A stretch of 64,000 bases of DNA, taken from Diploptera punctata. Its lineage: Eukaryota; Arthropoda; Insecta; Blattodea; Blaberidae. The notes beneath the pieces were generated by a model, which saw nothing but the letters and a program-made list of their open reading frames with translations, was not told where the DNA came from and did not search any database. Position 1 is the first letter of the stretch, and each line of letters begins with the position of its first letter. The position numbers were made by a program, and so were the translations under genes. Where the stretch lies: positions 310,001-374,000 of the forward strand of contig JASPKZ010004570.1 in the NCBI GenBank assembly GCA_030220185.1. The letters run 5' to 3'. Positions 41,218 through 51,040 of the stretch are shown here, in pieces.

Positions 41218-41830
41218 AGTAATATTGTATTTGTCAATTTTTTTTTTGAAATTTCCTATGCATTTCAAGATGGTAAGTAATTTTCTTGTATTTTTTTTTT
41301 CTTTTCTTTGCAATTTTGTAGAGCAGTATATTCATTTAGTCTTTTTTCTGTTTATTCTTTAACTTATTTGTAATTAACTCTTTATCAAAACAATTTAGAA
41401 TTGACAGTTTGGGAAAAGATATACATTCAGAAAAATTAATATAGATCAATGAATTTTTGATATTCCTAATAAACAAAATTTGATTTTGAAGTTTATAAAT
41501 TCAATCATAGATGACAGCACTGAAGATGGTGACAATAGAAGAGTTGATGGCCGAAGAATTTCATCAGTCGGAGTTGTGACTGAGGATGAGCATGATTATG
41601 CTTGAAACTGCGGTATGATGAAAAGCATGAAATTTATGAGGTGAGTTTTCAAAAAATGTTCTTCGATGAATTTAAATGATTATACCTCATAATGTTTACT
41701 TCCCAACATTAATTTAATACAGATAAAAATCAACTTGTTAAATGTAAACTTATCTCTGTTATACAAATTAATTTCTTTAAATGCATCTGTGTTAAATTGT
41801 TTCATTTAAAGTACCACAAAAATAACTTAC

Positions 41831-41921
41831 CTTCTGTACAATTTCCCTTAAAGCCACCATTTTTCCAGCCTCACTTCCCACAAATATCAATTTCTGTTCA
41901 ACATCTAGTGATGCTGCATTT
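41831..41921 (-). CDS. DDX52: DDX52-type RNA helicase, second exon in the window
   Basis: Acceptor AG at 41922-41923, donor GT at 41829-41830. One base completing Arg, then 30 codons: NAASLDVEQKLIFVGSEAGK, MVALREIVQK. The NAAS..VEQ.L.FVGSE.GK block between motif III and IV is diagnostic of DDX52/Rok1 helicases. Phase 2 in, 0 out. Confidence 0.95.
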
Positions 41922-41989
41922 CTGTAATAAATAATATACGGAATTACTTTTTTAGGAATTAACACTATGAGGTATTACAATATTATAAT

Positions 41990-42125
41990 GATACTGTGAA
42001 AAGAAAAAATTAATGTCTGAACCAGGAATCGAACCGTGGACCTTTCATATTCTGCATGACCTTTCGGTCCACAGTTCGATTCCTGGTTCAGACATTAATT
42101 TTTCTTTTCACAATATCATTATAAT
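41990..42125. repeat. Inverted pair of tRNA 3' halves
   Basis: On the left (minus) and right (plus) the T-arm half of a tRNA-like body (gttcgattcctggttcagac) faces outward, each followed by attaatttttcttttcac. The centre is a short unique stretch (tttcatattctgcatgac). A third tRNA body with the same outer tract as the other tRNA-carrying repeats. Confidence 0.7.
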
Positions 42126-42194
42126 ATTATAATATGATCCATTATTGGAACTGTGTTAAAAATAACAGTATTGGAAAATGTTAAATAACTATGA

Positions 42195-42400
42195 GGTATT
42201 ATTTATTTAGGTAAAATTTTATCACCTCACCTTGTAGACTAGTTTTGAACTTTCTACTTCAGTTCCATCCTCAGTATTATCACGACCGTTGTTTTGTCCA
42301 ATGATCATGTAAATACTGAGGATGGAACTGAAGAAGAAAGTTCCGAAACTGGTCCAAGAAGAATAATAATATGAGATGAGGTGATAAATTTTACTTAACA
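42195..42400. mobile_element. Small PLE group G foldback with hammerheads
   Basis: Outer arms gtaaaattttatcacctcac and gatgaggtgataaattttac are complementary; the arms meet inside the ribozyme 5' region. Plus-strand core at 42315-42354; the minus copy (about 42243-42282) has AAAAC in place of GAAAC. Confidence 0.7.
42315..42354 (+). ncRNA. Hammerhead ribozyme motif
   Basis: CTGAGGA, stem II ggaac/gttcc with an 11-nt purine-rich loop, GAAAC, loop TG, GTC. Core complete, canonical GTC cleavage triplet. Stem I does not form well because the 5' side is replaced by the foldback junction. Confidence 0.6.
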
Positions 42401-42404
42401 CAAT

Positions 42405-43680
42405 GTCCCAAAATGCAACCAATAAAAATTGGAAGGATTTCGGAATGGATCCAAACAAACAATTTGAGATAAGGAACTTGTGGTCTACATGGCATAACTA
42501 TTGAGCTGTGATTTTTTTGGCATACTATATTTATACTGACTATTTAACTCATGCCCCAAATGGGAGTCAATGACCAATCGCGTTTCAATGATTTCTGTTT
42601 TACAACCAATCACAGTCGTGTTTCACCAAATATTTATCAATATTAAAGAAAGCTCCTCCTTTTTAATATTCTGAACAGGTTTGACCATTATTTTGCAGTG
42701 ACTGACTCTGTAAGAAATACGGCTACAAGATTGTATATATAGTGCATGGATGTCAACACATAGCGTTTGCAGGAGTTAATATAAAAACATCTGTAGCAAT
42801 TGATTATACCACCAAAAAAAGAAACTACTGTTTGCACTTTCTTAAATGCATTTTTTCCCAGGTAATAATCCAGAAAAATATAATTGTCGTATTTACATCA
42901 TACGACATCAGAAATTAATTAATATACAGTATGATGTGTTTAATTTTTTCTCCACTAGAGAGCATTCTTACAATATTGCGTTCCTTTGGCAATAAATAGT
43001 ATGATCTGGTTGCAGTGATAAACAAAAGAAGCAGATTAAGCGTACCAATCATTTCTCATTTGTTTTCAAACATCGCCGTTTACATTAAATATATAAAATA
43101 TTTTAAAATAACTATAGTTAAATAATGAATTGTGAGTAAACAGCTTAATTTTATTCGTTAAATAGTCCTAACAAATGCCACTCTTGATTTCCAAATTATC
43201 TAAATAAATTCACTCCTCACTTTGTGAGTCGTGAATTTATCGATAATTTGGAAATCACTCGTGGCATTACTTATGATAAATCATTATTAATAAAAATGTA
43301 AATTTGATTTCTCTCCAAAAGATCAATTTGTTTAAACTGTCTTATGGAGAAATGACACTAAAATACTAACTGTATAGTATTAAAAAAATTTTTTTTTTGT
43401 GAAATTAGCCTTGCTGCAGGAGTATGCATGCCACTTTCAAATAGTTTGAACGTTTATGCTTTAGTGTAATGTAGAGAATGGCCTGCTACTTTCTCATTGC
43501 CACCGTTATATGATAAATTAACCTTTAAGTGCCTGGGTATTTAAATTCCCCGCTGTGCTGCTGGCCGGAATTTAAATGTCCCAAGTGTGATTAAACCCAC
43601 ACTAGAGCACATATACGAACAAACATTTTCTTTACGAAAAACTGTTAGAGATAGAAATATACAACAACTTTTATTCTAAT
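42405..43680. other. Intron sequence, few recognisable features
   Basis: A hairpin at about 43176-43275 (ccactcttgatttccaaatt against aatttggaaatcactcgtgg). A TTAA-bounded cctttaagtgcctgggtatt at 43511 looks like one end of a piggyBac-like element, but no partner end was found. No coding sequence seen. Confidence 0.4.
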
Positions 43681-43689
43681 AATCAGTCG

Positions 43690-43840
43690 TGAAAACAGCT
43701 GACGATGACGACAAAGTGTCGCCGATACTGCAGTGCTGTGTTTAAAGAAACATAGATGTATGAGGTAAGAAAAAATCACGATTCATTTAATTATTATTAA
43801 TTGAACATCATAATGTTAAAAATTCCCAAATTTAATATAT
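43690..43840 (+). mobile_element. PLE group B 3' end
   Basis: Carries ctgacgatgacgacaaagtg...gccgatac (hammerhead-like, GATAC where GAAAC is expected), then catagatgtatgaggtaag and the terminal attcatttaattatt. Same end as 35590-35686. Confidence 0.6.
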
Positions 43841-44344
43841 AAAAAAACTTTTATTCTACTCAGAAGAGAGTATATTATCCAATGGCATGATTTATTTTTA
43901 CGTATAACAGACAATTTTGTTATAAATTAATTTTTTCCCAGATGAGGTCTCTTTTTTTTTTGGCTTGATAAAACAAAGGTCTCAGTTTGCCATACGAAGG
44001 TGACTGTACTACTTCTTATATCCTTAGACATTCCTAAGACAGAATGGAACACGTGTATAAATGTTTGATACATTTATCACGCTTCGAAAGCAAAATTCGA
44101 GACTGTATGCTTGCTGCCTGTTAGAGAAAACTGTGAATGTCAGCACACCACTGTTTTGAAGCACATCTCATACCAAACACACAGATTAGTGAAGCTGAAA
44201 TGAAGAGAGTTAATTTTCTCCACATGGAGTTCTGTTTTTATTGTAACATGAGATCGCATTATTTACTTACATGAGGAAACATGTGACTCGACACCTCTTA
44301 CAATTTTTATGTAGTGTTTCAGAGAAATTATTATTGAATTATTT

Positions 44345-44612
44345 AAACTGATACTCTCACCGCTGGGGTTCTGAGATCGAGTCTCAGTCACCCCATGTGG
44401 GTTTCGTGGTGGGCAAAACTGAGCTTGGGTAGGTTTTTCTCCCGTTTTCCCCTGCCACAATTTCATTTTACCATTTCTCCATACTCATCTCATCCCTTTC
44501 GTTCATTTGCCCCCGTGATGGTACTTCAGGTTTGATTGGCCGGCACCCGTGTATATAGGGGCCCATCTCATCTCATCCCTCGACCCTAAGTTGGACACGA
44601 GTTGAGGATATT
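44345..44612 (+). mobile_element. SINE-like repeat
   Basis: GC-richer than its surroundings, with gagatcgagtctcagtcacc, ccatgtgggtttcgtggtgg, and gccggcacccgtgtatatag. Resembles tRNA-derived SINEs of arthropods with a B-box-like gatcgagtctc. Only one copy in the window. Confidence 0.4.
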
Positions 44613-44689
44613 TATTTATAATCAATTGAGTTGGTGTTTACTTGATGAAAATCCATATATATTGATTAAATAAAAATAAAACATAGTTT

Positions 44690-45906
44690 TATTTGATTTT
44701 CATATTTATTATATAATTCAGTGACAGCTGTTTCAGACATGTTAAATTATGAATTGTGTTCCAACTGATCTAAGCAACAATACAACAATATTTATTTAAA
44801 TTTTTAAATTTAACAAAAGGGATTCATTCAAATGAAGTTGAGAATTTAACAGTCTGTTATTACTCTTCAATTTATTTATCTCTACAGCCTCCAAAAGATC
44901 TAACTTCTTACCCTTATCACACACATGTAAAATTTCAAAATTTAGATTGAAACAATGATTAAATTGGAATAGGTGGTTAGCATATTTTGAATATTCTAAA
45001 TTTCTGGTTATATGCTCTCATGTGTTCCTTTATCCGAGAGATAAAAGGTCTACCAGTTTGTCCTATATAGACATTGTCACATGTGCCACACTTCAATTTA
45101 TATACACCTGATAATTTTTCTTTTTTTATTTTGGTTTTGTTGTTTTTTATTATATTTTGTAAAGTTTTATTAGTTTTAAATGCCACATTAATGTTCAACT
45201 TTTTAAAGTGTTTAGATATTTTATTTGAAATTGGGCCTATGTATGACATTACGACATATTTCTTTATATTTTCTTTGGGTAAAGGAAAAACTTTGTTAAT
45301 TGCTTTTTTGTAATGGACTTTCTTAATTAAATATTCTATAATTTTAGGGTCGTAGTTATTATTAATAGCTAATTGTTTAATAATATTCAATTCATTATTA
45401 TATTCCAAAGGTGAAAGAGGGATATTTAAAAGTCTATGAATGTAACTATTAAAGGCTGCCATCTTATGAGTATATGGGTGAAGAGAAGAACTATGGATAG
45501 TGGTATCAGTATGAAATGGTTTGTAAAAGATACCAAACTCAAACTTATTATCAATGTGTTTTATTGATAAATCCAAGAAATTTATACTATTATTTGTTTC
45601 TAATTCCATTGTGAAATTAATACTTCTGTGAATGTTATTGATAAATTTAAAAAGGAATTCAATTGTCTTTTATTTTCTATGAAGCCTGCTATGACATCAT
45701 CTACATAACGATACCAAAATAGAACATTTTTAGCTAATACATTCTTATGTATGGTTTGTTCTAAGTCATCCACAAAAATCTCTGCCAAAAGAGGGCTCAA
45801 CGGATCACCCATAATCAAACCATCTTAAGCTATGTACAATTTGTTATTAAATTCAAAATAATTTTGATGTAAGCATGTTTTAAGAGTGTGTAATATTTCT
45901 TCAACT
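44690..45906 (-). mobile_element. PLE group F, left arm
   Basis: Left part of a PLE foldback whose other arm is 52473-53825; a LINE separates them. Minus-strand coding 45818 down to 44977. At the 3' end the hammerhead has lost its stem II (ctgaaacagctgtcactg), while the right arm still has it. The sequence at 45895-45906 (atttcttcaact) continues at 52485. Confidence 0.85.
44977..45818 (-). pseudogene. PLE group F RT/GIY-YIG, left arm
   Basis: Minus strand: MIMGDPLSPLLAEIFVDDLE (RT motif B), FWYRYVDDVIAGF (motif C), a frame break near 45605, NSINFLDLSIKHIDNKFEFG, KMAAFNSYIHRLLNIPLSP, EYLIKKVHYKKAINKVFPLP, KKLNINVAFKTNKTLQNIIK, KLSGVYKLKCGTCDNVYIGQ, TGRPFISRIKEHMRAYNQKF. RT 3' half plus complete GIY-YIG. 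Frame breaks near 45605 and 44990. Confidence 0.9.
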
Positions 45907-46352
45907 GGCTACGGAAAGGCTAGTGTCTTTAACAGGGAGGAGACCCTTTAATTCCTCCCATCGAAGGCTTAAAGGAACCGACCTGGACAGTAACCTAGTG
46001 TCCAATCCCTCACCTTCTCGTGGTGCAGCTGTTAGTAATCATGCTTATGCCTGATGAACGAAAGGGAAGGGCTACTCACCAATAAGCACTGGTCAGCTTG
46101 GTGAGTTTTTCTTTTTTGACCGAACTGGTATTACTTCTTCCCATACCAATTCCCTCTTTCAACTTTTCTATCCAGTCTCCCTGGACTGACCTCTTGTTTC
46201 TTTCGACCCTGATGGTATTAGAGTATTCGAGGCCTAGGGGTTCATTTCTCCTTCCTTCCTATACCTACTTTCTCTCTACGGGTGACGTAACCACCACATG
46301 TGGTGCCTACTACTAAACGGTTACAACTAGTTTATTGTACTCCAATACAAAC

Positions 46353-47379
46353 ATGAAGCCTTGGAAAAAGAAATACAAATCCGGAGGTAAAATAGTCCCC
46401 CATTCGGATCTCCGGACGGGGACCTTTCTTCAAGGAAATAAATATACCAAACCAAACTCGATCAAAATCCTCCAGTGGAATACTGGAGGACTATCACAAG
46501 CTAAAAACACTGAACTTACCAAAATGCTATCTGACCACCAAATTAATGTATTCACAATTCAAGAAGCAAATCTGACACAGGAACAGTTACAATATTACCA
46601 CTTCAAGGATTTTACTGTTCATATTCTTCCTAAAGGACGACAAATAAGTAGTGGTATTTTAACTACTTATTTTAGGAATTCTCACTATGAGGTATATTCA
46701 TTAAGGTAGAATTTTTATCACTCATATTGAGGTGAGTGATAAAAAATTCTACCTTAGTGGTATTTTAGTTGGAATTCGAACACATATGACTTCATCCGAT
46801 CAAATTATCAAAGAAATGGACAATGTAGACAAAATTGAAATAATTAAAATTAACATATGGATAAATAAATCTCAGTATAATATATATTCAATTTATAATC
46901 CACCAAATAACTCCCCTAATCTTGAACATATTAGAATAAACCCAAATACAATTATAATGCGAGATTTTAATGCCCATTCACGACTATGGGGCAATATCAA
47001 TTCAAATAATGCAGGGAAAATTGTAGAAGACTTATTAAATTCAACACCTATAGAAATAATACACAACAAAGAGGATCCTCCAACATATATATATTACTCT
47101 GGTTCGGGAACTAATCCCGACTTACTCTTTGTATCTTCAATTTATACTCCAAAACCAAAAAAACAAATTGTAGAAGATCCTGGCTCAGGACATACAGCCA
47201 TCATTGCTACTATTCAACTGGGGAATAACAACTTACTTCCAATGCATCTTAAACCCAGGTGGAACTTCAAAAAAACCAATTGGAAACTGTACACAGACGA
47301 ACTGGAAACTAAGTTTGAAAATCCTTTAAATGAATCACTTCAATCAGATCAAATTAACAAATGTATATGCAAAATAATA
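46353..47379 (+). pseudogene. LINE endonuclease domain, split
   Basis: Start ATG 46353 (MKPWKKKYKSGGKI). AP-like endonuclease: KILQWNTGGLSQAKNTELTK, NVFTIQEANLTQEQ (catalytic Glu), SGIL interrupted by a foldback and resuming VGIRTH, IYSIYNPPNNSP, TIIMRDFNAHSRLWGN (usually GDFN; Gly is Arg here), NPDLLFVSS, GSGHTAIIATIQ (usually SDH). The two altered motifs suggest loss of activity. The frame is restored if the foldback and one duplication copy are ignored. Confidence 0.85.
46662..46755. mobile_element. 94-bp PLE group G mini-foldback
   Basis: Flanked by the 12-bp duplication agtggtatttta (46650-46661 and 46756-46767). Consists of the terminal repeat (aggaattctcactatgaggt) and two short complementary arms (aaggtagaatttttatcact and mirrored). 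It lacks coding sequence and ribozyme, and shows how short a mobile PLE derivative can be. Confidence 0.85.
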
Positions 47380-48730
47380 CAGGGCAAGTCAAAATGTTGT
47401 GCAGGTTTTCAGAAATTTATTATGTGAAATGTAATGAACATATAATATCGTGAGACATATTGTATGAAAGGTAAACTCTCAAAGTTTAGTTGTCCACTTC
47501 TAAAGTTCCGCGTTCACCCGCAAGATGTCAACAGCAGAGCAGTAAAGGAAAATGGCGTTGACTGGGGATCAGAAGTCTTTCTGTGTGCTTGATTACCATG
47601 TAAACAACTCTGTGACTAGTGTTCAACGACATTTCCGTACCAGATACGATAAAGACCCGCCGGATGGGAGATCCATTCGTAAGTGGTACACACAATTTAG
47701 GGATTCAGGCTGTATCTGTAAACGAAAATCGACTGGCCGTCCGTCGACGAGTGAAGAGACAGTCGAACGCGTTCGCACATGCTTCGTGCGGAGTCCACAG
47801 AAATCCACCTACCGGGGAGCGACAGAACTTCAACTACCACAAAAAACTGTATGGCGGATTCTCCGGAAACGTTTACAGATGAAACCCTACCACTTGCAAC
47901 TGGTTCAAAGCCTTAAAAACCGCCGATTATGCTTTGCGAGCGTCCTTCTGTGTTGATTTTTCTCGCATTAATGGAAGAGAATGAGTTCCATGAGAGGGTA
48001 GTTTACAGTGATGAAGCGACTTTCCATCTTTCAGGAAAAGTGAATAGACACAATGTAAGGATTTGGGGAACTGGTAACCCCCATGCAACTCTGGAACATC
48101 AACGCGATTCTCCGAAAGTGAATGTCTTTTGTGCCATTTCCCATGCAAAGGTTTATGGGCCCTTTTTCTTTCATGAACGTACTGTGAACGGACATGTTTT
48201 CCTTGATATGCTACAACAATGGCTCCTTCCGCAGCTTGAAGCGGATAGTCCAGATTTCATTCTGCAGTTGGATGGTGCCCCTCCACATTACCATGGCAGT
48301 GGTCGAGACCATTTGAATACGGCTTTACCACAACGCTGGATAGGCCGTGCATCTCAGGGTGATCAACAACTCATTCATTGGCCACATCGTTCACCAGATC
48401 TAACCCCGTGTGATTTCTTCATGTGGGGTCTTGTAAAGGATCATGTTTACGTACCACCACTTCCAACAACACTGCATGAACTGCGTGCCCGCATCACAGC
48501 AGCCATTGCTGATATCGACCGCGGACTGCTACAGAAAGTTTGGCAGGAGATTGAATATCGGCTTGACATCTGTCGTGTAACAAAAGGCGCTCACATAGAA
48601 CATCTGTGAATATTTAAAAAAAAAAAACTTTGAGAGTTTACCTTTCATACAATGTCTCACAATATTATATGTTCATTACATTTCACATAATAAATTTCTG
48701 AAAACCTGCACAACATTTTGACTTGCCCTG
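47380..48730 (+). mobile_element. Mariner element of the DD41D (rosa-like) type
   Basis: TA at 47378-47379 and 48731-48732 flank ends CAGGGCAAGTCAAAATGTTG and its complement. Terminal inverted repeats run about 106 bp and differ only by one substitution and a 2-bp indel. Length 1,351 bp. It inserted into the LINE, after the endonuclease domain. Confidence 0.95.
47552..48609 (+). pseudogene. DD41D mariner transposase, frameshifted
   Basis: First frame (47552 to about 47925): LDYHVNNSVTSVQRHFRTRY, SIRKWYTQFRDSGCICKRKS, GRPSTSEETVERVR, TVWRILRKRLQMKPY, the bipartite helix-turn-helix DNA-binding part. Second frame (about 47960-48609): HERVVYSDEATFHLSG (first Asp), DFILQLDGAPPHYHG (second Asp), HWPHRSPDLTPCDFFMWGLV (third Asp, 41 residues later). 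All three catalytic Asp are present. Two frame changes between 47925 and 47975 break the ORF. Otherwise the protein looks full length, about 345 residues. Confidence 0.9.
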
Positions 48731-48732
48731 TA

Positions 48733-49245
48733 TTAAAAACAGCAAAATAATATATACCACGAGGAATAGTTAAAAACTACAAACCCTTCTGGAATTCAAA
48801 ACTAGAAAGAATGAAAATAGACCGAGATCTCGCTAGAAATAAAGCAGAAAAAACAAAAGACCCAAAAGATGTACAAAATTGGAGAAAACCTGTGCGCACA
48901 ATTCAAAAAAGAAATTAACAGTAATAAAAGAGAAAATTTTAATAACTTTCTCCAAAAAATGGATTATAGGAAAGATGGCCAGAAAGCATATAGATTTGTA
49001 CACAACATACAAAATAAAAAAAACGACAAAAAACATAATTTATCCACAACAACAAACAAATTACAAATGAAAGTGAAATAGCCAACAAATTCAACAAACA
49101 CTATGCTAACACCTATACTTTGTCCTCAGAGAACAAAAAACAATAAAAGAGAACCTAAAAAATTACATAAATTCAACAAACAGTACAAAAGATAATATTT
49201 TTAATAAGAATTTCAACATTAAAGAGTTAAACATAGCCATTAATA
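48733..49245 (+). pseudogene. LINE region between EN and RT
   Basis: Degraded frames with ARNKAEKTKDPKDVQNWRK and YIPRGIVKNYKPFWNSKLER, the linker between endonuclease and RT in I-group LINEs, then NKNFNIKELNIAIN leading to the RT start. Confidence 0.6.
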
Positions 49246-49265
49246 TTTGAAGAGAAAAATTATAC

Positions 49266-49338
49266 GCTCAGACCGGGACTTGAACCCGGGACCCTTGGTT
49301 CTCTAGACCAAGTGCTCTACCAACTGAGCTACCTGAGC
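49266..49338 (-). tRNA. tRNA-like cloverleaf, complete pairing
   Basis: 73 nt, minus strand. Acceptor GCTCAGG/TCTGAGC (7 bp with one G-U), D stem GCTC/GAGC, anticodon stem ttggt/accaa with loop ctagaga (U33 present; AGA by position), T stem ccggg/cccgg with loop ttcaagt. Variable loop short, so it does not look like a serine tRNA despite AGA. Best cloverleaf of the family. Confidence 0.8.
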
Positions 49339-49558
49339 AAGTACCGATCTAAACGCAAATCCTTCTCTATATACATTGTAATTCCCATCCACCAAATACT
49401 GTGAAGCCATGCTTCTATCTTGCAAATGGCGGCTCCTTTATTAAGAAGACATATTTGGGAATTATACATTACAGCCAGTACGGCTTTTTCCAAGTTTTTA
49501 TTATTGATTTCGTACATCTCAATGATGGATAAATCATATTTGAAGAGAAAAATTATAC

Positions 49559-49631
49559 GCTCAGACCGGGACTTGAATCCGGGACCCTTGGTTCTCTAGA
49601 CCAAGTGCTCTACCAAATGAGCTACCTGAGC
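49559..49631 (-). tRNA. tRNA-like cloverleaf, tandem neighbour
   Basis: Copy of 49266-49338 with a few changes in the T arm and D loop (ttgaatcc, aaatgagc). Start-to-start spacing 293 bp. Confidence 0.75.
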
Positions 49632-49921
49632 AAGTACTGATCTAAACGCAAATCCTTCTCTATATACATTGTAATTCCCGGGTTCAACTCCCGGTCTGAG
49701 CGTATAATTTTTCTCTTCAAATATGATTTATCCATCATTGAGATGTACGAAATCAATAATAAAAACTTGAAAAAAGCCGTACTGGCTGTAATGTATAATT
49801 CCCAAATATGTCTTCTTAATAAAGGAGCCGCCATTTGCAAGATAGAAGCATGGCTTCACAGCATTTGGTGGATGGGAATTACAATGTATATAGAGAAGGA
49901 TTTGCGTTTAGATCGGTACTT

Positions 49922-49994
49922 GCTCAGGTAGCTCAGTTGGTAGAGCACTTGGTGTAGAGAACCAAGGGTCCCGGGTTCAAGTCCCGGTCTGAGC
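49922..49994 (+). tRNA. tRNA-like cloverleaf, inverted arm
   Basis: Plus-strand copy with loop gtagaga instead of ctagaga. Followed by gtataatttttctcttcaaa, then tatgatttatccatcattga. Confidence 0.75.
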
Positions 49995-50059
49995 GTATAA
50001 TTTTTCTCTTCAAATATGATTTATCCATCATTGAGATGTACGAAATCAATAATAAAAAA

Positions 50060-51040
50060 ATAGCCATTAATAGTTTAAAATCAAATAAATCTCCAGGTGC
50101 AGATAATATACATGCAGAATTTCTCAAACACCTTGGCAATAAAGCCAAAACTCAATTACTCTCCCTATATAATCTTTCTTGGAACACAAAAGTTCCTGAT
50201 GATTGGAAAAAAGCTATTATAATACCTATTTTGAAAACAAAAGAATCAGCAAATACTTTTTCAAATTATCGCCCAATAGCACTAACTAGTGAAAGTATTC
50301 AAAAGCTTGGAGAGCTGTAAAGTATAGACCTAAAATAACTGTAAGGAATAAACCTTGTAAGGATTGATTATAATTATTTTCTGGTAATTGTTAAAACTAT
50401 GGAAAAAATGATTTCAAATCGATTAAATTGGTATTTAGGAACAAATAATTTACTTTCACCCTATCAAGCTGGATTTAGAGAATTACAATCAACAAATCAA
50501 CAAATTGTACACCTAAGTCAAGATATTAAAGACAGTTTCAACAGAAAAGAAGACACTCTGGCAATATTTATTGATTTCCAAGGAGCATATGACTCTATTT
50601 GGAGATATAAATTATTAGAAAAAATGCAGACTTTAGGCATTCAAGGGAATATGCTACTCTGGATCAGCAATTTTCTCATCCAACGGTTCATCGCTACAAA
50701 GTATAATAATCACCTTTCTAAATACCAACAAACACATCGAGGTTTACCACAGGGTTCTGTACTCAGTACCATTCTCTTCAATATCTATATTAATGATCTA
50801 CCTAAGCATATAGAAAAGCTCCAAACAAAAACCCTACTTTTTGCTGATGATGTTGTAATATGGGTCTCCAAGCCGAAAAACCAAAGTCAACAATTAATAA
50901 CCATAGCCCAACAATCACTAATACAGTTAGAGAATTGGACATCCCAGAACTTAATGAAGATAAATATACAGAAGACAAAATTATCAACTATTTACATTAA
51001 GAAAGAAACCACTACCCATCACTCTGAAATTGGAGGGTGA
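50060..51040 (+). pseudogene. LINE reverse transcriptase domain
   Basis: AINSLKSNKSPGADNIHAEF (motif 1), [28 protein letters not shown], then about 95 bp of unrelated sequence with a stop (50294-50390), then MEKMISNRLNWYLGTNNLLS, AGFRELQSTNQQIVHL, LAIFIDFQGAYDSIWRYKLL (motif A Asp), THRGLPQGSVLSTILFNIYI (motif B), KTLLFADDVVIWVSK (motif C, FADD), LMKINIQKTKLST. RT motifs are all intact apart from the small insertion; a frameshift at about 51035 ends the frame. Confidence 0.9.

Larger units (their letters stand above)
40275..41700. mobile_element. PLE group H foldback, with two nested insertions
   Basis: Minus arm 40275-40972 continuing at 41230-41400 (3' UTR with decayed hammerhead, GIY-YIG tail SKKYGIYQISCNDCNKVYIG, linker APINKFSLGNLL) and plus arm about 41400-41700 (ELTVWEKIYIQKN, then a 3' end with ctgaggatgagcatgatt...gaaac and atgaggtgagttttc). 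Interrupted by a LINE tail (40535-40638) and by a small foldback (40973-41217), each with its own target duplication. Confidence 0.75.
49246..50059. mobile_element. tRNA-carrying repeat: inverted pair of dimers with 13-bp duplication
   Basis: One 814-bp insertion bounded by atagccattaata (49233-49245 and 50060-50072). Left part: two tRNA-like units on the minus strand (49266-49338, 49559-49631; 293 bp apart). Right part: a truncated unit (from about 49678) and a full unit (49922-49994) on the plus strand. The arms are complementary over the spacers (ccatttgcaagatagaagca on the plus side). No coding capacity. Confidence 0.85.

Noticed and set aside
43505..43620. Complete piggyBac element starting at TTAA 43507-43510
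   Set aside because: Only one plausible end was found; no partner end and no transposase.
49246..50059. CRISPR-like array (regular repeats and spacers)
   Set aside because: Eukaryotic sequence, only two units per strand, spacers are repeated too, and the repeat is a tRNA body.
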